DNA of 64,000 bases from Planctomycetota bacterium (GTDB lineage Bacteria > Planctomycetota > UBA8742 > UBA2392): the NCBI GenBank assembly GCA_027493625.1, contig JAOSKM010000001.1, forward strand, positions 2,380,657 to 2,444,656, given 5' to 3'. The notes beneath the pieces were generated by a model, which ran no database searches, was not told the origin of the DNA, and saw nothing but the letters and a program-made list of their open reading frames with translations. Position numbers and translations under genes: made by a program. Below, in pieces: positions 54,848-64,000 of the stretch (its first letter is position 1; each line of letters begins with the position of its first letter).

Positions 54848-56583
54848 ATGAGCAAGTACCAGGAACGACAGGCAGTTCGAGGACGATGCCTGGCCGCACC
54901 GCAGACGCTGTGTTTGAAATCCCAGCAGGCGGTTGCAAGTCCTGTTTGTTCAAGAAAGGAAGAGCTACATCGAAATCGACGGTGTTGGGTTGAGAGTCGG
55001 TACGTCACACACCTACCATGGCAACAACAACCAGCACTAAATCGTAGTTGTTAAGGAGGACGTGGAAAAGCTCGTTTGCTGCATCGAAGGAACGCCAGCG
55101 CGGCGTTGCGGTCAAGTCAGCGGATGATCGTAGAGAAGACCCCGGAGGCACTGCATACAACGCATGCGCGCGAGCACGACGTCGAGTTGCTTCCATGCGC
55201 CTGTTTCTGCGAGCGGGCTTTGATGGCAGAGACTACGTCATGAAGCGCGAGGCTGTGTTTTGGCTCTGCGGGAGACCTTGACACAGAGTCTATAACTGTC
55301 GCCGCGGACGAGTTCATCGAGCCCCCAATGACAAACCCTAGAGACTCGGCTTCCGATTGCGTTTGATGACCTCCTCCAGAAAGTAGCGCAGGGGTTTACG
55401 CTGGTTCTCCTAGCGCCATTCGGTTCAGGGAAGAGTCTCACAGTCAGACAACTCTGGTTCGCTCTGCGACAAGTACCTCAGCGCGGAGATCGACTGCGTC
55501 CCCGTGGTGATCAACTTGCGAGAGCATTAGGGCGCCCAATATGCGGACGAGATTTTTCTCCGGCATGGTCGTTCTTTAAGTCTGCATCGTGAGGGTGATC
55601 TGACCGTGGCGTGGAGGACAGGAAGTCTCGCATTGCTCATCGATGGCTTTGATGAGGTGGCCTCAGGCGTCGTCCAGATAGAAAAAGCGAAGTGCTCAGG
55701 GAGATACGCCGCACCGCCCTTGCAGGCGTCAAGGAGATGGTTTTAAAGTCGCCGGATGCTACTGGTATCGTACTCGCGGGGCGTGACCACTACTTTGACA
55801 ATGATGCCGAGATGCTCCACGCCTTGGGGCTTCGATCCCACAAGTTGGTTCGTGTTCCGGATTGAAGAAGAGTTCGATGAAGACCGTGCCGCTCAGTACC
55901 TGAAGCGAAAGGGCTTTTCCTCTCCGCTTCCAGACTGGCTTCCTAGACGACCGTTGCTGTTGGGTTACTTGGCAAGACGCCAACTCCTGCAGGATGTCCT
56001 TTCAATTGACTTCTCGCAGGGTCGTGCACGTGCATGGGTGGACCTGGTCAATCTAATCTGCAAGAGAGAAGCTGAGCACGAAAGAGCCGCGATGGACGTG
56101 GGACACCTGTGCGTCAGGGTCCTCGAGACACTGTCGCTTGAAGTTCGAGCAACGCTGACTGGCGCCGGTCCGATTAGCGTCGATGTTAGTACAGGCGTAT
56201 ACGACTGCAACTGGCCGGTAGGCGGCTGGTGATGCCGTCACAATGCAGCTCAACGACTCCCTGGTCGGCCGCGCGGACGCGGAACCGGGCGCAACGCTCG
56301 TTCATCAGACAGGAGTTTCTGGAAACTCTACAAAAGGGTTAGGGTACGAGGCTGCTCTTTCGGGTGCCAGGACAGGACCGGAGGCAGAAGTCGCGGCAAT
56401 CCAGTCTGGACCACCGGCGATGGATGGGATCGGCAGTGAACTGGCAGCCAGCGTAGCTGTTTATGAACTAGAGGACAAGCCAAGTGGACGTACGACACAC
56501 TGCAAAAAGAGTTCATCAGGCCAAACTCGGACTGCCAACCCGGTGGCGACCTGTTCAGGTAACGGAAGTGACCTGGGCCGCTG
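54848..56583 (+). pseudogene. NACHT-domain NTPase, multiple frameshifts
   Basis: The core is readable across frames: LPIAFDDLLQKVAQGFTLVL, LAPFGSGKSLTVRQL (Walker A), CVPVVINLREH, LALLIDGFDEVASG (Walker B with the second acidic pair), GIVLAGRDHYFDND, EEFDEDRAAQYLKRKGFSSP and LPDWLPRRPLLLGYLARRQL, then a helical C-terminus. LAGRDHYF and LPRRPLLLGYL match the NACHT sensor regions. The N-terminal part from 54848 (MSKYQERQ) is too disturbed to assign an effector. NACHT NTPases of this type are frequent in bacterial antiviral systems; that role here is inferred. Confidence 0.7.
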
Positions 56584-57058
56584 AGGACGCGGCCGTTGCT
56601 GATCTTAGAGTGACTGTCCGGCGTGCATGTTCGAGGTGAACGCCAGTGAGCGCCGGCGTAAAGCGGCGCTGAAATTCGAGACTCGCTAGTTGATCCGAGT
56701 CGTGCTTGGCGCATTCGTTTCCCAATCAAAGCGTATCTTTCGCTTCAATTGCCACATAAATAAAGTGGCGGGAGCAATATCGCAATCAAGAGAGAGTTGC
56801 CGCACGCAAAGAAGGCATTGAAATCACGGAGCAACCGGAGAAACGTCATTCGACACATGGCCACGACAGACGCCGCATCATGCAGTTCAATGTCGAGGAT
56901 TCTGTTAAGCGTTATTAATTGTCCTTAGCGGCTGTTTCAGGCAGCAGGGCTCAAGCCGCGTTATTTGGTGTTTTCACCGGGACTCCTCAATCTATCAGGA
57001 GTCTATGCTCGGGCCCGTGCTGAAAATGCTGATCAAGCCAGGGCATTGCATGGAAGCT
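56584..57058. other. 475-bp stretch with no supportable gene
   Basis: Lower in GC than its surroundings, with only short frames and no conserved motif. It separates the NACHT-like gene from the IS3 remnant and may contain decayed sequence or the IS end; I could not define terminal inverted repeats. Confidence 0.4.
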
Positions 57059-58286
57059 CAGGGACGTGTGCCTCCCGGTTCTACGCAAGCACTCACGCCG
57101 ATCCACCAACTCCTCGATAGCCCCTTCGCGGCGTCAAACTGACCTGCCCCCGTTTTATGTACCGGTTGTTATGAAAGTCGGTTGCTGTGGCCGCATACTC
57201 CCGGGAGTACGGTACCCCCTTGATAAGTGCGACTGCTCATGGTTATACTCCATTGCCACCTTCTCACGACAGCAGTTTCTTCTCAACGCTTGTCCACAAC
57301 TCCTGCTCCAGCAGCTCGTCGCTCAGCCGGGCGTGGAAGCTCTCCACGCCAGCCGTTTGCTGCACGGGCTTCCGGGCTCCACATACAGCGTCTCCACCTT
57401 CATCTTTAAGCCAGCTTTTCAAAGCTATGGCGATGAACTCAGGCCGTTGTCAGCTGCCCCATGGCCATCTGATTGCTCGTGCCCTTCATAGCCTCCGCGA
57501 TCGCCTCGGTCGTCCACGGCTTTAGCGCGATCACCTCGAAGCACCAGACGCTCCACCGCGTCACTCATGACCGCACTCAGCCTTTTTTTGAAGGCCCGGC
57601 GAAAATACTGTCGTGCGATCATGGGTGAAATCACGCCACACATGATTCCGGTGCTCCCCACGCCTTACCGTGCAACCTTTGCTGCCTTGCCCGATGGCCC
57701 GCTTCTTGCGCCGTCTCTCACGGCACCTTCAGGCCGTATTTTTTTCCACAGCCAGTGGACCCCTTGCGGTTCATCCCTGAAGCCCTTCCCGTCGCAGCAG
57801 GATCTCCAGACGCGGCGGTAGCCATAGTGCAGGTGCTTGCCCGCCAGCTCCAGCATCCGCTTCGCAAGCGCTTCTTCTTTTTGACCGCCTTTGCGGTTGT
57901 AGCGCTACGTGCTGCGGATGCCCTGACCGACCATCTTGCAGGCCTTGCGTTCCGATGCCCCAGCGCGCTGCACGTGTTTCACGGCCTGTCTGCGGCGCGC
58001 CGGGGTTAGAAGTTTTCCTCGGCGATGTCCTTCAGGCCTCCATTTCCAGCGTCAGGTCGGCCACCGCCTACTTGAGCTGCTTGTTCTCGGCCTCCAGTTG
58101 TTTGAGGCGCTTCATGCTTAGTTGCCCTTGGCAGCCGCGTACTGGCTCTTCAGCGGAAGTACGTCTGCTGGCTGCCCCCGATCTTCTTGCAGACCTGCTC
58201 GGCCGAAAGCAGGCCGCTGGCCGTCAGCCCTCGGCGTCACCGGCGGGGCGATAACCTGCTCGGGCGTTTCGACGTTTACGTTTCAT
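57059..58286 (-). mobile_element. IS3-family element with disrupted orfA/orfB transposase
   Basis: Minus-strand reading gives MKRKRR at the start, then across frames RLKQLEAENKQLK, AVADLTLEMEA (orfA leucine-zipper end), KLLTPARRRQAVKHVQRAGA, SERKACKMVGQGIRSTYRYN, LAGKHLHYGYRRVWRSCCDG (orfB HHYGYRRV-type block), GPEFIAIALKSWLKDEG-like sequence (the second Asp region) and VESFHARLSDELLEQELWTS (the Glu of DDE). Many indels interrupt it. Ends are approximate because inverted repeats could not be paired. Confidence 0.75.
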
Positions 58287-59620
58287 GACAGTCCTTTCCG
58301 GCCTCACGGCCGCCTCAGAACTCTCGTAACACCTGACTCAGTTTTTCGGGGCAGACCAAACGACGAACTACTGCAGCGCGCACGTCTCTCCGGCTAACAC
58401 CACTGGACGCCGGTCCTTCTCGCTGCGATACGCCTAGCGTCAGCAAAAGCTTAATCCGCCGGCTCAGCATCAGGAAACCACGGTGGAGGCGGGGGGTGAC
58501 CAATAGGAAATGCTACCGATGGACTACTGAAAAGGCGTGACGCCGACACGCTTTCGGCTCTCAGGCGACAACTGATTGGCGGCAACAGATTTGAATGCAC
58601 GCGCGGTTTTATCTTATGTTTCTGGGACTTGCCAGCGCGGTGGCCGCGACCCGCGCAAGATGCGGGTTCTGGCGCTGAATCGGGGCGAGCTTGACCAGCG
58701 CTCGATCGGCAGACTGGCAGGAGGCTTGAAGGGGCTAACACCCAGCGGGCGCTTGCCGGGTATTGCCCAGGGCTCGATTGGTCGGGTGCCTTACGCCAGA
58801 ACGTCCGGGAGCGAAGATTTATCGCATTACCGAAACTTGGAAAGAGGTTCACGACCGCTACTGCACGACATGAACGTGCGGGGATGAAAGCACATGCTGC
58901 GCAGCGAGAGGCACACTGGAAGGGCTTCTCGTTGAGAGGAGAACCTCGTTGAATGGATCAAACCACTCGTTGAGCAGAACACGCTGGGATTCGTCGGCAA
59001 GGCTCGAGTTGTAAACCCAAACCATCCGCGAAAAAGTCCCGGAGAAGTACATCCGAGCTGGGCATCCGCCCGTGGAGCCGCTACCGAACTCGGTCAAACC
59101 TACGCTGCACCTGCCGGTCGGAGTTGTGGGAGCCATCGCGCTGGCATCCATCGTCGGCTAGTTGCTCATCAGCCTACGACAATGGGATTTATTGGTTGAG
59201 CCCTCTGGCCGGCTCCAACCGCTGACCCTGTATGAACGCTACCACATCACTCGCCGACTTACCCTGCTTTTCTCAGCCCCTGTTCATCAGCGCGGCTTAC
59301 GTGACCATCGGCCGTCGATTTGGCCACTCCGGCATCGCCGTCAGCCCCAGCGTCATCCTGGCGGTTGCCATCCACGGCCGCCAGGCCGATCATTCGGCTT
59401 CTCCGTGCAGCTTCGGAACGCTCGCCGAGCTTATGCTGTTGCTGTTCGACCGGTCGCCGCGTTATACCAAGAAGACATCACTGGCTTTGGGCTGCAAACG
59501 CCGCCAGCCGCTTTCCTAAGCATCCTGCTGACTTTACTCAGCCTGCTTGTTTGCGCGCCAGGCTTGAGCAGGCCTCATGCAGCCCTGGCTGTGCCATCGC
59601 CCTAACGGTCTCGCTGCTCT
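58287..59620 (+). pseudogene. Fragmentary region, probable membrane protein remnants
   Basis: Short coherent pieces occur on the plus strand: LVEWIKPLVEQNTLGFVGKA, RVVNPNHPRKSPGE, EKYIRAGHPPVEPLPNSVKP, TLHLPVGVVGAIALASIVG (membrane-like), LLVEPSGRLQPLTLYERYHI, and further on PAAFLSILLTLLSLLVCAPG and ALTVSLLFLIYLLYSSRRIE. They suggest one or two membrane proteins broken by indels; no family is recognised. Confidence 0.3.
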
Positions 59621-59744
59621 TTCTGATCTATCTATTGTACAGTTCGCGGCGAATCGAGACTCAGTGGCGCCGCCCCTTTTCCCTGCCACAGCCACCCACG
59701 GCTTATGCGCCTCCACTCCCGTCGGAGCGGAGAAGGCTGCGGCG

Positions 59745-60495
59745 AAACTTCGCTCCAAGGTGTCACGCGCGACGCACGAAAGGACTCAAACCAGATCGCG
59801 AGCGAACTCGCCTACCTGCTCAAACTGCTCGATGCATCGAACACCCAGCCGCACAACAACTGATAGCGCGCAAGCTAGAAGTGCCGCCCAAGGTTCACGC
59901 CCTCCCGCGCCCGGCTCGGAAGAGTTGCACAGACAGGCCAGCAAAGTCGTCTCGTTCCACAGAGACGCCTTTATCGGAATCAAAAAACAAATCGGCAGGA
60001 TGACGCGCGGCAGCGAGTCGCGGTCAGGACATCGTCGCCAGAGAGATCGAGCAGAACAAGCTCGCTGACCGCCTGCAAAACCTGGAAGAAGCCGTCGCCC
60101 GCATCGAGGCAGGAACTGGAAGCCGACGTAAACATAGCGGCCACGCTCATCCGCCAAGGACTTGTCGAAGACGCCAAGGGCGTGCTGGCGAGAGGCAATC
60201 GCGCGCGAACACCAAGCTGATAAGACACTCAAGGAAATGGGGCAGTCGAAAACGCGCTCGACGAAGTCGTGCAAGCCGTTCGCGCGGAACTCCTCAAGGC
60301 ACCGGTGGCGCATGAAGACACGCGAAGAACACCTACGAAACGAACTGCGTGCCGTCGAGAACGCGCAGGACAACATCCAGAGACTCCTAAGCCGACCAGC
60401 CTGGGATCCCAAGGAACGCGCGCACCTTCAAGCCCAACTGGACGTTCTTGAACGCCGACGCAGCACGCTCCAGCATCTTCTTTTCTGTGCGTGAC
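59745..60495 (+). pseudogene. Helical/coiled-coil protein remnants
   Basis: Coherent helical pieces appear in changing frames: VTRDARKDSNQIASELAYLL, KLLDASNTQP, EELHRQASKVVSFHRDAFIG, IKKQIGRMTRG, DIVAREIEQNKLADRLQNLE, ADVNIAATLIRQGLVEDAKG, ENALDEVVQAVRAELLKAPV and TREEHLRNELRAVENAQDNI, then LLSRPAWDPKERAHLQAQLD. Together this looks like one long coiled-coil protein. No function is assigned. Confidence 0.4.
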
Positions 60496-60541
60496 ACCTG
60501 CGTGAAAGGCGATATCAACTCGCCGCACTCTCAACCAAGGC

Positions 60542-60652
60542 ATGACTTCAAACCCAACCTACGAACCGGAGTTGCCCGACTGGATCAAGCAGCTCGAAGA
60601 CCTGATTGAAGACGCCGAAGCAGAAGCGCGTCTGCAATGGCGGAAGCGTTAG
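60542..60652 (+). CDS. Very small acidic protein
   Basis: A 36-aa frame (TSNPTYEPELPDWIKQLEDL, IEDAEAEARLQWRKR) with protein-like composition and an amphipathic helix. Its stop overlaps the end of the convergent integrase gene. It might be a small phage-type protein or the end of the disrupted coiled-coil gene upstream. Confidence 0.35.
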   Translation: MTSNPTYEPELPDWIKQLEDLIEDAEAEARLQWRKR

Positions 60653-61865
60653 CGCATCGCCACAAGTTTGCGCTTGAGCAGCTCGCGCACTTCTTCATCC
60701 CGCAGTAGCTCGTTCAGCACGGCGTCCGAGGTTGAACGTTTTTTCGGTGACTGCCTTCGTGCGCTCTTCGGCTTCCATTGCCGCTTTGACATCCAGCGCG
60801 CAACCACACTTGCCGCAGAACTGGAAGCTGGCAGGGTTGACGTGCTCGCAGCGAGGGCATGGTGTTGCCTTCGACACGCTGTCATTCTGCGCGGGAGCGA
60901 CTATCCCGTGCATCCTGAGCAGTGCGTCGTCGGTGTTCTTGCCGCTCATGTGAATGTATGTGCCGGGCATCTTGCTTCCGAGCTTCCAGCCGAAGTGCTG
61001 GCACATCTGGAACTCGTTCAAACCCGAGGCCAAGTGGGTTGCCCCGCGCGTGCCGGAAGTTGTGCGGTTTGCTTTTCTTGTTCACTCCGGCCTTTCGAAA
61101 CAGGTTGTAGAGCAGTTTGCGGATGCCGGGGTAGTTCATCTGCTTGCCACGGTTGGTGTTGCCGATGTTCACCCATAACGGCGCTTCGCGGTTGTTGCGA
61201 TCCGGGTGGATGCTGAGCCACAACGCGAGATAGTGAGCGGCGTTGATGAGAAAGACCTGCCTTGACCCCGTCTTGCCAATGACGTTCAGGTGTGCACCGA
61301 GTTTGCCGAAGCTGACGTCCTTGATCAGCAGCGTGCCGATCTCGCCGATCCTGCAACCGCTCTCGTAGATGGCCGCGACAAGCGCCTTGTCGCGGGGGTG
61401 ATCGGCGGGGTTTGTCAGCCGCTCAACCTCCTCCTGCGTGGTCAAGTCTCCCTCGCCGGGAAGTTTCAGCCGATCCTGACGGATGTTGGTTCTGATCCAC
61501 TTGACCTCTTCAGGGTACTCGCGGCCGGTGTTCTTCAGCCAACGATAGAAGCGCTTCAGAACAACCTTGTAGGACTGCTTGGTCCACTCGCTGTAGGGCT
61601 TGCTTTCAACGCACTCGACGAAACCCATCAAGTCTTCTGTCGCGCACTGGTCGAACTCCTTGCCGACAATCTCGGCGATAATGGGTAGTTTCGAGGCGTA
61701 GACCAGGATGCGCGCCTTGCTGATCCCATCCAGCAGGAGCTGTCGCTTGAAATCCCGAATGAGCTGCTTATTGCGAGCACAGATGCTGGAAAGCTCCAGC
61801 TTGCGTTCCGCGGCTTCCAGCTTGCCCGCATAGTCGTGCCAATCCTGTTTCATGAAGTCCTCCAA
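60649..61865 (-). pseudogene. Tyrosine recombinase with C-terminal zinc ribbon, two frameshifts
   Basis: The N-terminal SAM-like domain (LIRDFKRQLLLDGISKARIL, SYKVVLKRFYRWLKNTGREY) and the catalytic domain are clear: Arg in YESGCRIGEIGTLLI, Lys in GKTGSRQVFLI, His-x-x-Arg in KPHNFRHARATHLAS, and the nucleophile in PGTYIHMSGKNTDDA. Past the Tyr comes CPRCEHVNPASFQFCGKCGC, a zinc ribbon typical of archaeal-type integrases. Shifts fall in a four-C run (about 61041-61044) and a six-T run near 60735 (A on the coding strand). About 400 aa after repair. It probably mobilises the island together with or instead of the integrase at 43.5 kb. Confidence 0.85.
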
Positions 61866-62358
61866 CAGAAGGCCTCACTCAAGAACGTTGTCACGCACAC
61901 GTGGTGCCAAACGGCTCCGGCCCACACCCCAAGCCAAAAATGGCTTGAGGCGTTGAACCTGGAGTCCTAACGCCGGGGCCGGGCGCGACGAAGCGCAGTC
62001 GAACGTTGTGAAGACCTTCTGATCGTGATGAACAATGAACTGGTTGGCCGGCCTTGTATTTATGCCTTGCGCCTGCGTGTCCTGTGCGTGACAGGGCCAC
62101 CACTAACCCGCATACGATTGCCGGCCGTCCTGAAAGTGGATGTGCGGATCGGCTCGCGCGGAACAAGCCACAAACAAATCGTAGGCCAGAACTCCATTCT
62201 TACCCATTGTGTGTAAGGCACTTGCGCACAGTCGCACGCTGCCTCTTGGTCCGAGATCTTGTTTTTCCTTGAACCGTGCAATATCAGTGGTACTTGTATG
62301 CCCACGGAAAAAGGGGAGCAACGACGAAGCCCGTCACAAGACGGGAAGGAGAAAACAG
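61866..62358. other. 493-bp gap after the integrase
   Basis: No convincing gene. The region next to the integrase start is the natural place for an attachment site, but I found no tRNA and no repeat matching the 43.3 kb region. Short palindromes occur, for example aagcc-aaaaat-ggctt near 61931-61946. Confidence 0.4.
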
Positions 62359-62574
62359 ATGGACGTTCAGACCCACTTTGTTACGACAGTTTCCCCGCTC
62401 ACCTCGGACACCAGAACATGCTGCACCAAGATGTTCACAACCATCTTGCCCTTCCGGACGGCAGTTTGCTTAGGTGCATCTCGCAAGACAACCATCGCCC
62501 CCTCCTCGGTCAGACCACCCTTCTGGACTTTGGTCTCCAGCTGCTCGACGGAGCCAAGTAGCGGACTTGCGTAA
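62359..62574 (+). CDS. Possible small ORF between RBS and terminator
   Basis: GAAGGAG lies 8 nt before the ATG and a terminator follows the stop by 9 nt, so a plus-strand transcript of about this size is likely. The 71-aa product (MDVQTHFVTTVSPLTSDTRT) is unusually rich in Ser/Thr/Cys and may not be the real frame. An 81-aa minus-strand frame (62367-62612; VQKGGLTEEGAMVVLRDAPK) has better codon use, so strand and identity stay open. Confidence 0.3.
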   Translation: MDVQTHFVTTVSPLTSDTRTCCTKMFTTILPFRTAVCLGASRKTTIAPSSVRPPFWTLVSSCSTEPSSGLA

Positions 62575-62583
62575 GTACGAAGG

Positions 62584-62612
62584 GCAGCCCCGAGATTAGG
62601 GCTGCTCTTCAT
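62584..62612 (+). terminator. Intrinsic terminator
   Basis: gcagccc (62584-62590) pairs with gggctgc (62599-62605) across an 8-nt loop, followed by tcttcattt. Consistent with the end of a short plus-strand transcript. Confidence 0.65.
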
Positions 62613-62630
62613 TTGCTTGGACGCGGCGCA

Positions 62631-62972
62631 CTACTCTCCTGATCTCATCAGCCGTGGCGTGAGCCAGGAGAACCCGAATGGCATTCCCCTATCGTCTAGA
62701 AGTGTAGCGTCCGGATACGGGTATGCACTTATGTCCAGGAATCTACGGAATACGCGAACGAATACGTTGTCTGGCAGCTGGGTCAGAAGTGTTTCCATTG
62801 CGTAGAACTCTGGCTTCATAAGTAACACTTCGGACGAACAGATATTTATTACTGCCGATACAAGTACGGCTAGCCTGCCAGGATAGTGATGCTCGCGCGA
62901 CTCAATTCTTAATCCCAATAGTGCTGCGCCCGTAGCTTCGATCCTTGACCCTTGCGTGATGCGGTTTATCAA
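62631..62972 (-). CDS. Hypothetical protein, lower GC
   Basis: A 113-aa frame opening with TTG (INRITQGSRIEATGAALLGL) and containing SREHHYPGRLAVLVSAVINI, MKPEFYAMETLLTQLPDNVF, VRVFRRFLDISAYPYPDATL and LDDRGMPFGFSWL. The hydrophobic pattern and codon use look like a real protein, but there is no clear RBS and no family match. A later ATG (near 62820) is an alternative start. Confidence 0.35.
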   Translation of the reverse strand: MINRITQGSRIEATGAALLGLRIESREHHYPGRLAVLVSAVINICSSEVLLMKPEFYAMETLLTQLPDNVFVRVFRRFLDISAYPYPDATLLDDRGMPFGFSWLTPRLMRSGE

Positions 62973-63004
62973 CCGCGCCGCGCGACATCCGAATGTGATG
63001 TCGC

Positions 63005-63595
63005 ATGGAAAGCTACACGATCATTGAACAAGGCGCGGTGTTCAGCCGCGCGCAAACCAACCCGCGCAAGGACGCGCTGGCTGCGCTTCGCGAGTCCTTG
63101 CATTCGATTACAGTCCGGTTGCCGTCGAACGAGTTTCTTGCATCGCGCCTGACGACAAAAACCGAGACTGTCGTGGCCGTGTTCAACGACCTGCTTGAGC
63201 AACTGCATTCGTTCGAACTGGTGGAGCGCAGCGTCGAGGTTCAGCTTGCCCGCGCCGACTCTCGATACAGCGAGTTGCCGGAAAGTCCGCCCGGCCGCTG
63301 GCTTGCCATCGATAAAGTTCGTCAGCACATTCTGACGGAGCGACAGCAATTGCTGCACGAACTGCGCACGGCGCGAATGCAGCATGTCAAAGAACTTGCC
63401 CGCCTTCGTGAAGGGCTGCTCGAGGCCTACAACGCCTTCTGTTCTGCCGTCCGCCTGTTGCCCGCTGAAGCCGAAGTTCACGTTCCGCATCTGGACGACC
63501 TCCTCGATTTCTGCCCTCCTGGCTTGATAGGAGGCGAAATCGTCGTCATCTCCACGCCCGAGCTTCATGCGGCCCGTGAGGTGCGCCTGCCATGA
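63005..63595 (+). CDS. Helical hypothetical protein upstream of the ATPase
   Basis: A 196-aa intact frame: ESYTIIEQGAVFSRAQTNPR, KDALAALRESLHSITVRLPS, then a long helical middle (VFNDLLEQLHSFELVERSVE, HILTERQQLLHELRTARMQH) and a C-terminus with DDLLDFCPPGLIGG. It is directly followed in the same frame by the ATPase segment, separated only by a TGA, so the two are one operon. No family is recognised. Confidence 0.55.
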   Translation: MESYTIIEQGAVFSRAQTNPRKDALAALRESLHSITVRLPSNEFLASRLTTKTETVVAVFNDLLEQLHSFELVERSVEVQLARADSRYSELPESPPGRWLAIDKVRQHILTERQQLLHELRTARMQHVKELARLREGLLEAYNAFCSAVRLLPAEAEVHVPHLDDLLDFCPPGLIGGEIVVISTPELHAAREVRLP

Positions 63596-64000
63596 GACAC
63601 TCACGCGCGCGTTGAGGAATTGGTAAACCGGCTTGCACCCGTACTGGGCGAACACATCAAGGGACTACTCGTCACTTGGGTCGCCGAAGACAACGACGGC
63701 CGCCGAGAAATCGAACAATGGCTCGAGCTTGAGGCCATGCGCCACTTCGGCGACACGCCCACGGCGCTCGCTCCTCCAAAGCAGGCAGATATGCCGAGCG
63801 ACGGCATCGCCGTTGGTCACGTCACGCAAGCGGATAAGCGCCTGTTTCCTCTCAAGATTCCGCTCACCCAACTCAACAGGCACGTGCTCATCGCCGGCGC
63901 CTCTGGCTCTGGCAAGACGACGCTCATCTACCACTTCGTCCAAGGCCTGCTTGAAGCCGGCGTTCCGTTCTTCCTCTACGACTTCAACCTCGTCTACAGG
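63596..64000 (+). CDS. HerA/VirB4-like ATPase, N-terminal part (runs off the window end)
   Basis: The frame after the previous stop reads RVEELVNRLAPVLGEHIKGL, LVTWVAEDNDGRREIEQWLE, GIAVGHVTQADKRLFPLKIP and then LNRHVLIAGASGSGKTTLIY with the Walker A P-loop, continuing HFVQGLLEAGVPFFLYDFN. This hexameric pump-type ATPase class includes DNA translocases, conjugation ATPases (DUF87) and nuclease-coupled defence HerA proteins. The start codon is not clear: the ATG overlapping the upstream TGA lies in a frame that stops at once, so either a TTG start or an indel is involved. Confidence 0.75.

Noticed and set aside
62367..62612. An 81-aa minus-strand protein
   Set aside because: Its codon use looks fair, but a strong RBS and terminator on the plus strand bracket the same interval and its start lies inside the terminator hairpin; left as an alternative only.

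Overview
This window looks like a metagenome-derived contig from a GC-rich, probably Gram-negative bacterium. It encodes an outer-membrane-barrel-like protein, lipoproteins, a multihaem cytochrome lipoprotein, RNase HIII and several ECF-like sigma proteins. The palindromic dispersed repeats and the VWA/repeat and heparinase-like proteins recall the Planctomycetota/PVC group, but that placement is inference. No rRNA or tRNA gene was recognised.

1-25 kb, core-like, GC-rich: a partial sulfatase-like gene, sulfate activation (cysC, sat) beside a DASS/SLC13 transporter with one frameshift, rnhC, a cobalamin-binding radical SAM protein, a very large heparinase-like protein, queE (with an in-frame palindromic insertion), a barrel-like protein, a rhomboid protease, two large exported proteins and a tandem pair of VWA proteins. 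A 3.3 kb lower-GC block (a cytochrome lipoprotein and an unknown membrane protein) sits between two 274-bp direct copies of the 3' end of the heparinase-like gene. Dispersed palindromes occur at 0.9, 15.0, 15.4 and 22.6 kb.

25-43 kb, defence region: a membrane-anchored sigma-like protein, two unknown ORFs, and a large nuclease-STAND NTPase-SEC-C protein (Avs-like by inference) cut by an IS630 element whose removal restores the frame exactly. Next come a CRISPR array and a complete type I-C cas set on the minus strand (cas3, small sigma-region-2-like ORF, cas5c, cas8c, cas7c, cas4, cas1, cas2). The leader-proximal half of the array has 15 identical 37-nt repeats. The leader-distal half has about 15 units that keep only the 11-nt crRNA handle, followed in the same register by a hairpin of different sequence in nearly every unit. 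A solitary unit of this design lies on the opposite strand inside the cas locus. This is the most unusual signal in the window.

43-64 kb, mobile or plasmid-like island: a tyrosine integrase, an export cassette (C39-peptidase-like lipoprotein and partners), then pRiA4b ORF-3-like, Sel1, DUF932, zinc-ribbon, sliding-clamp-like, ParB-like and NACHT NTPase genes, an IS3-family remnant, a second integrase with a C-terminal zinc ribbon, and the start of a HerA/VirB4-like ATPase. From about 46.4 to 61.9 kb almost every gene is broken by small indels, often in homopolymers, while motifs stay intact across frames. This suggests local sequence error at least as much as true decay, so coordinates there are approximate.
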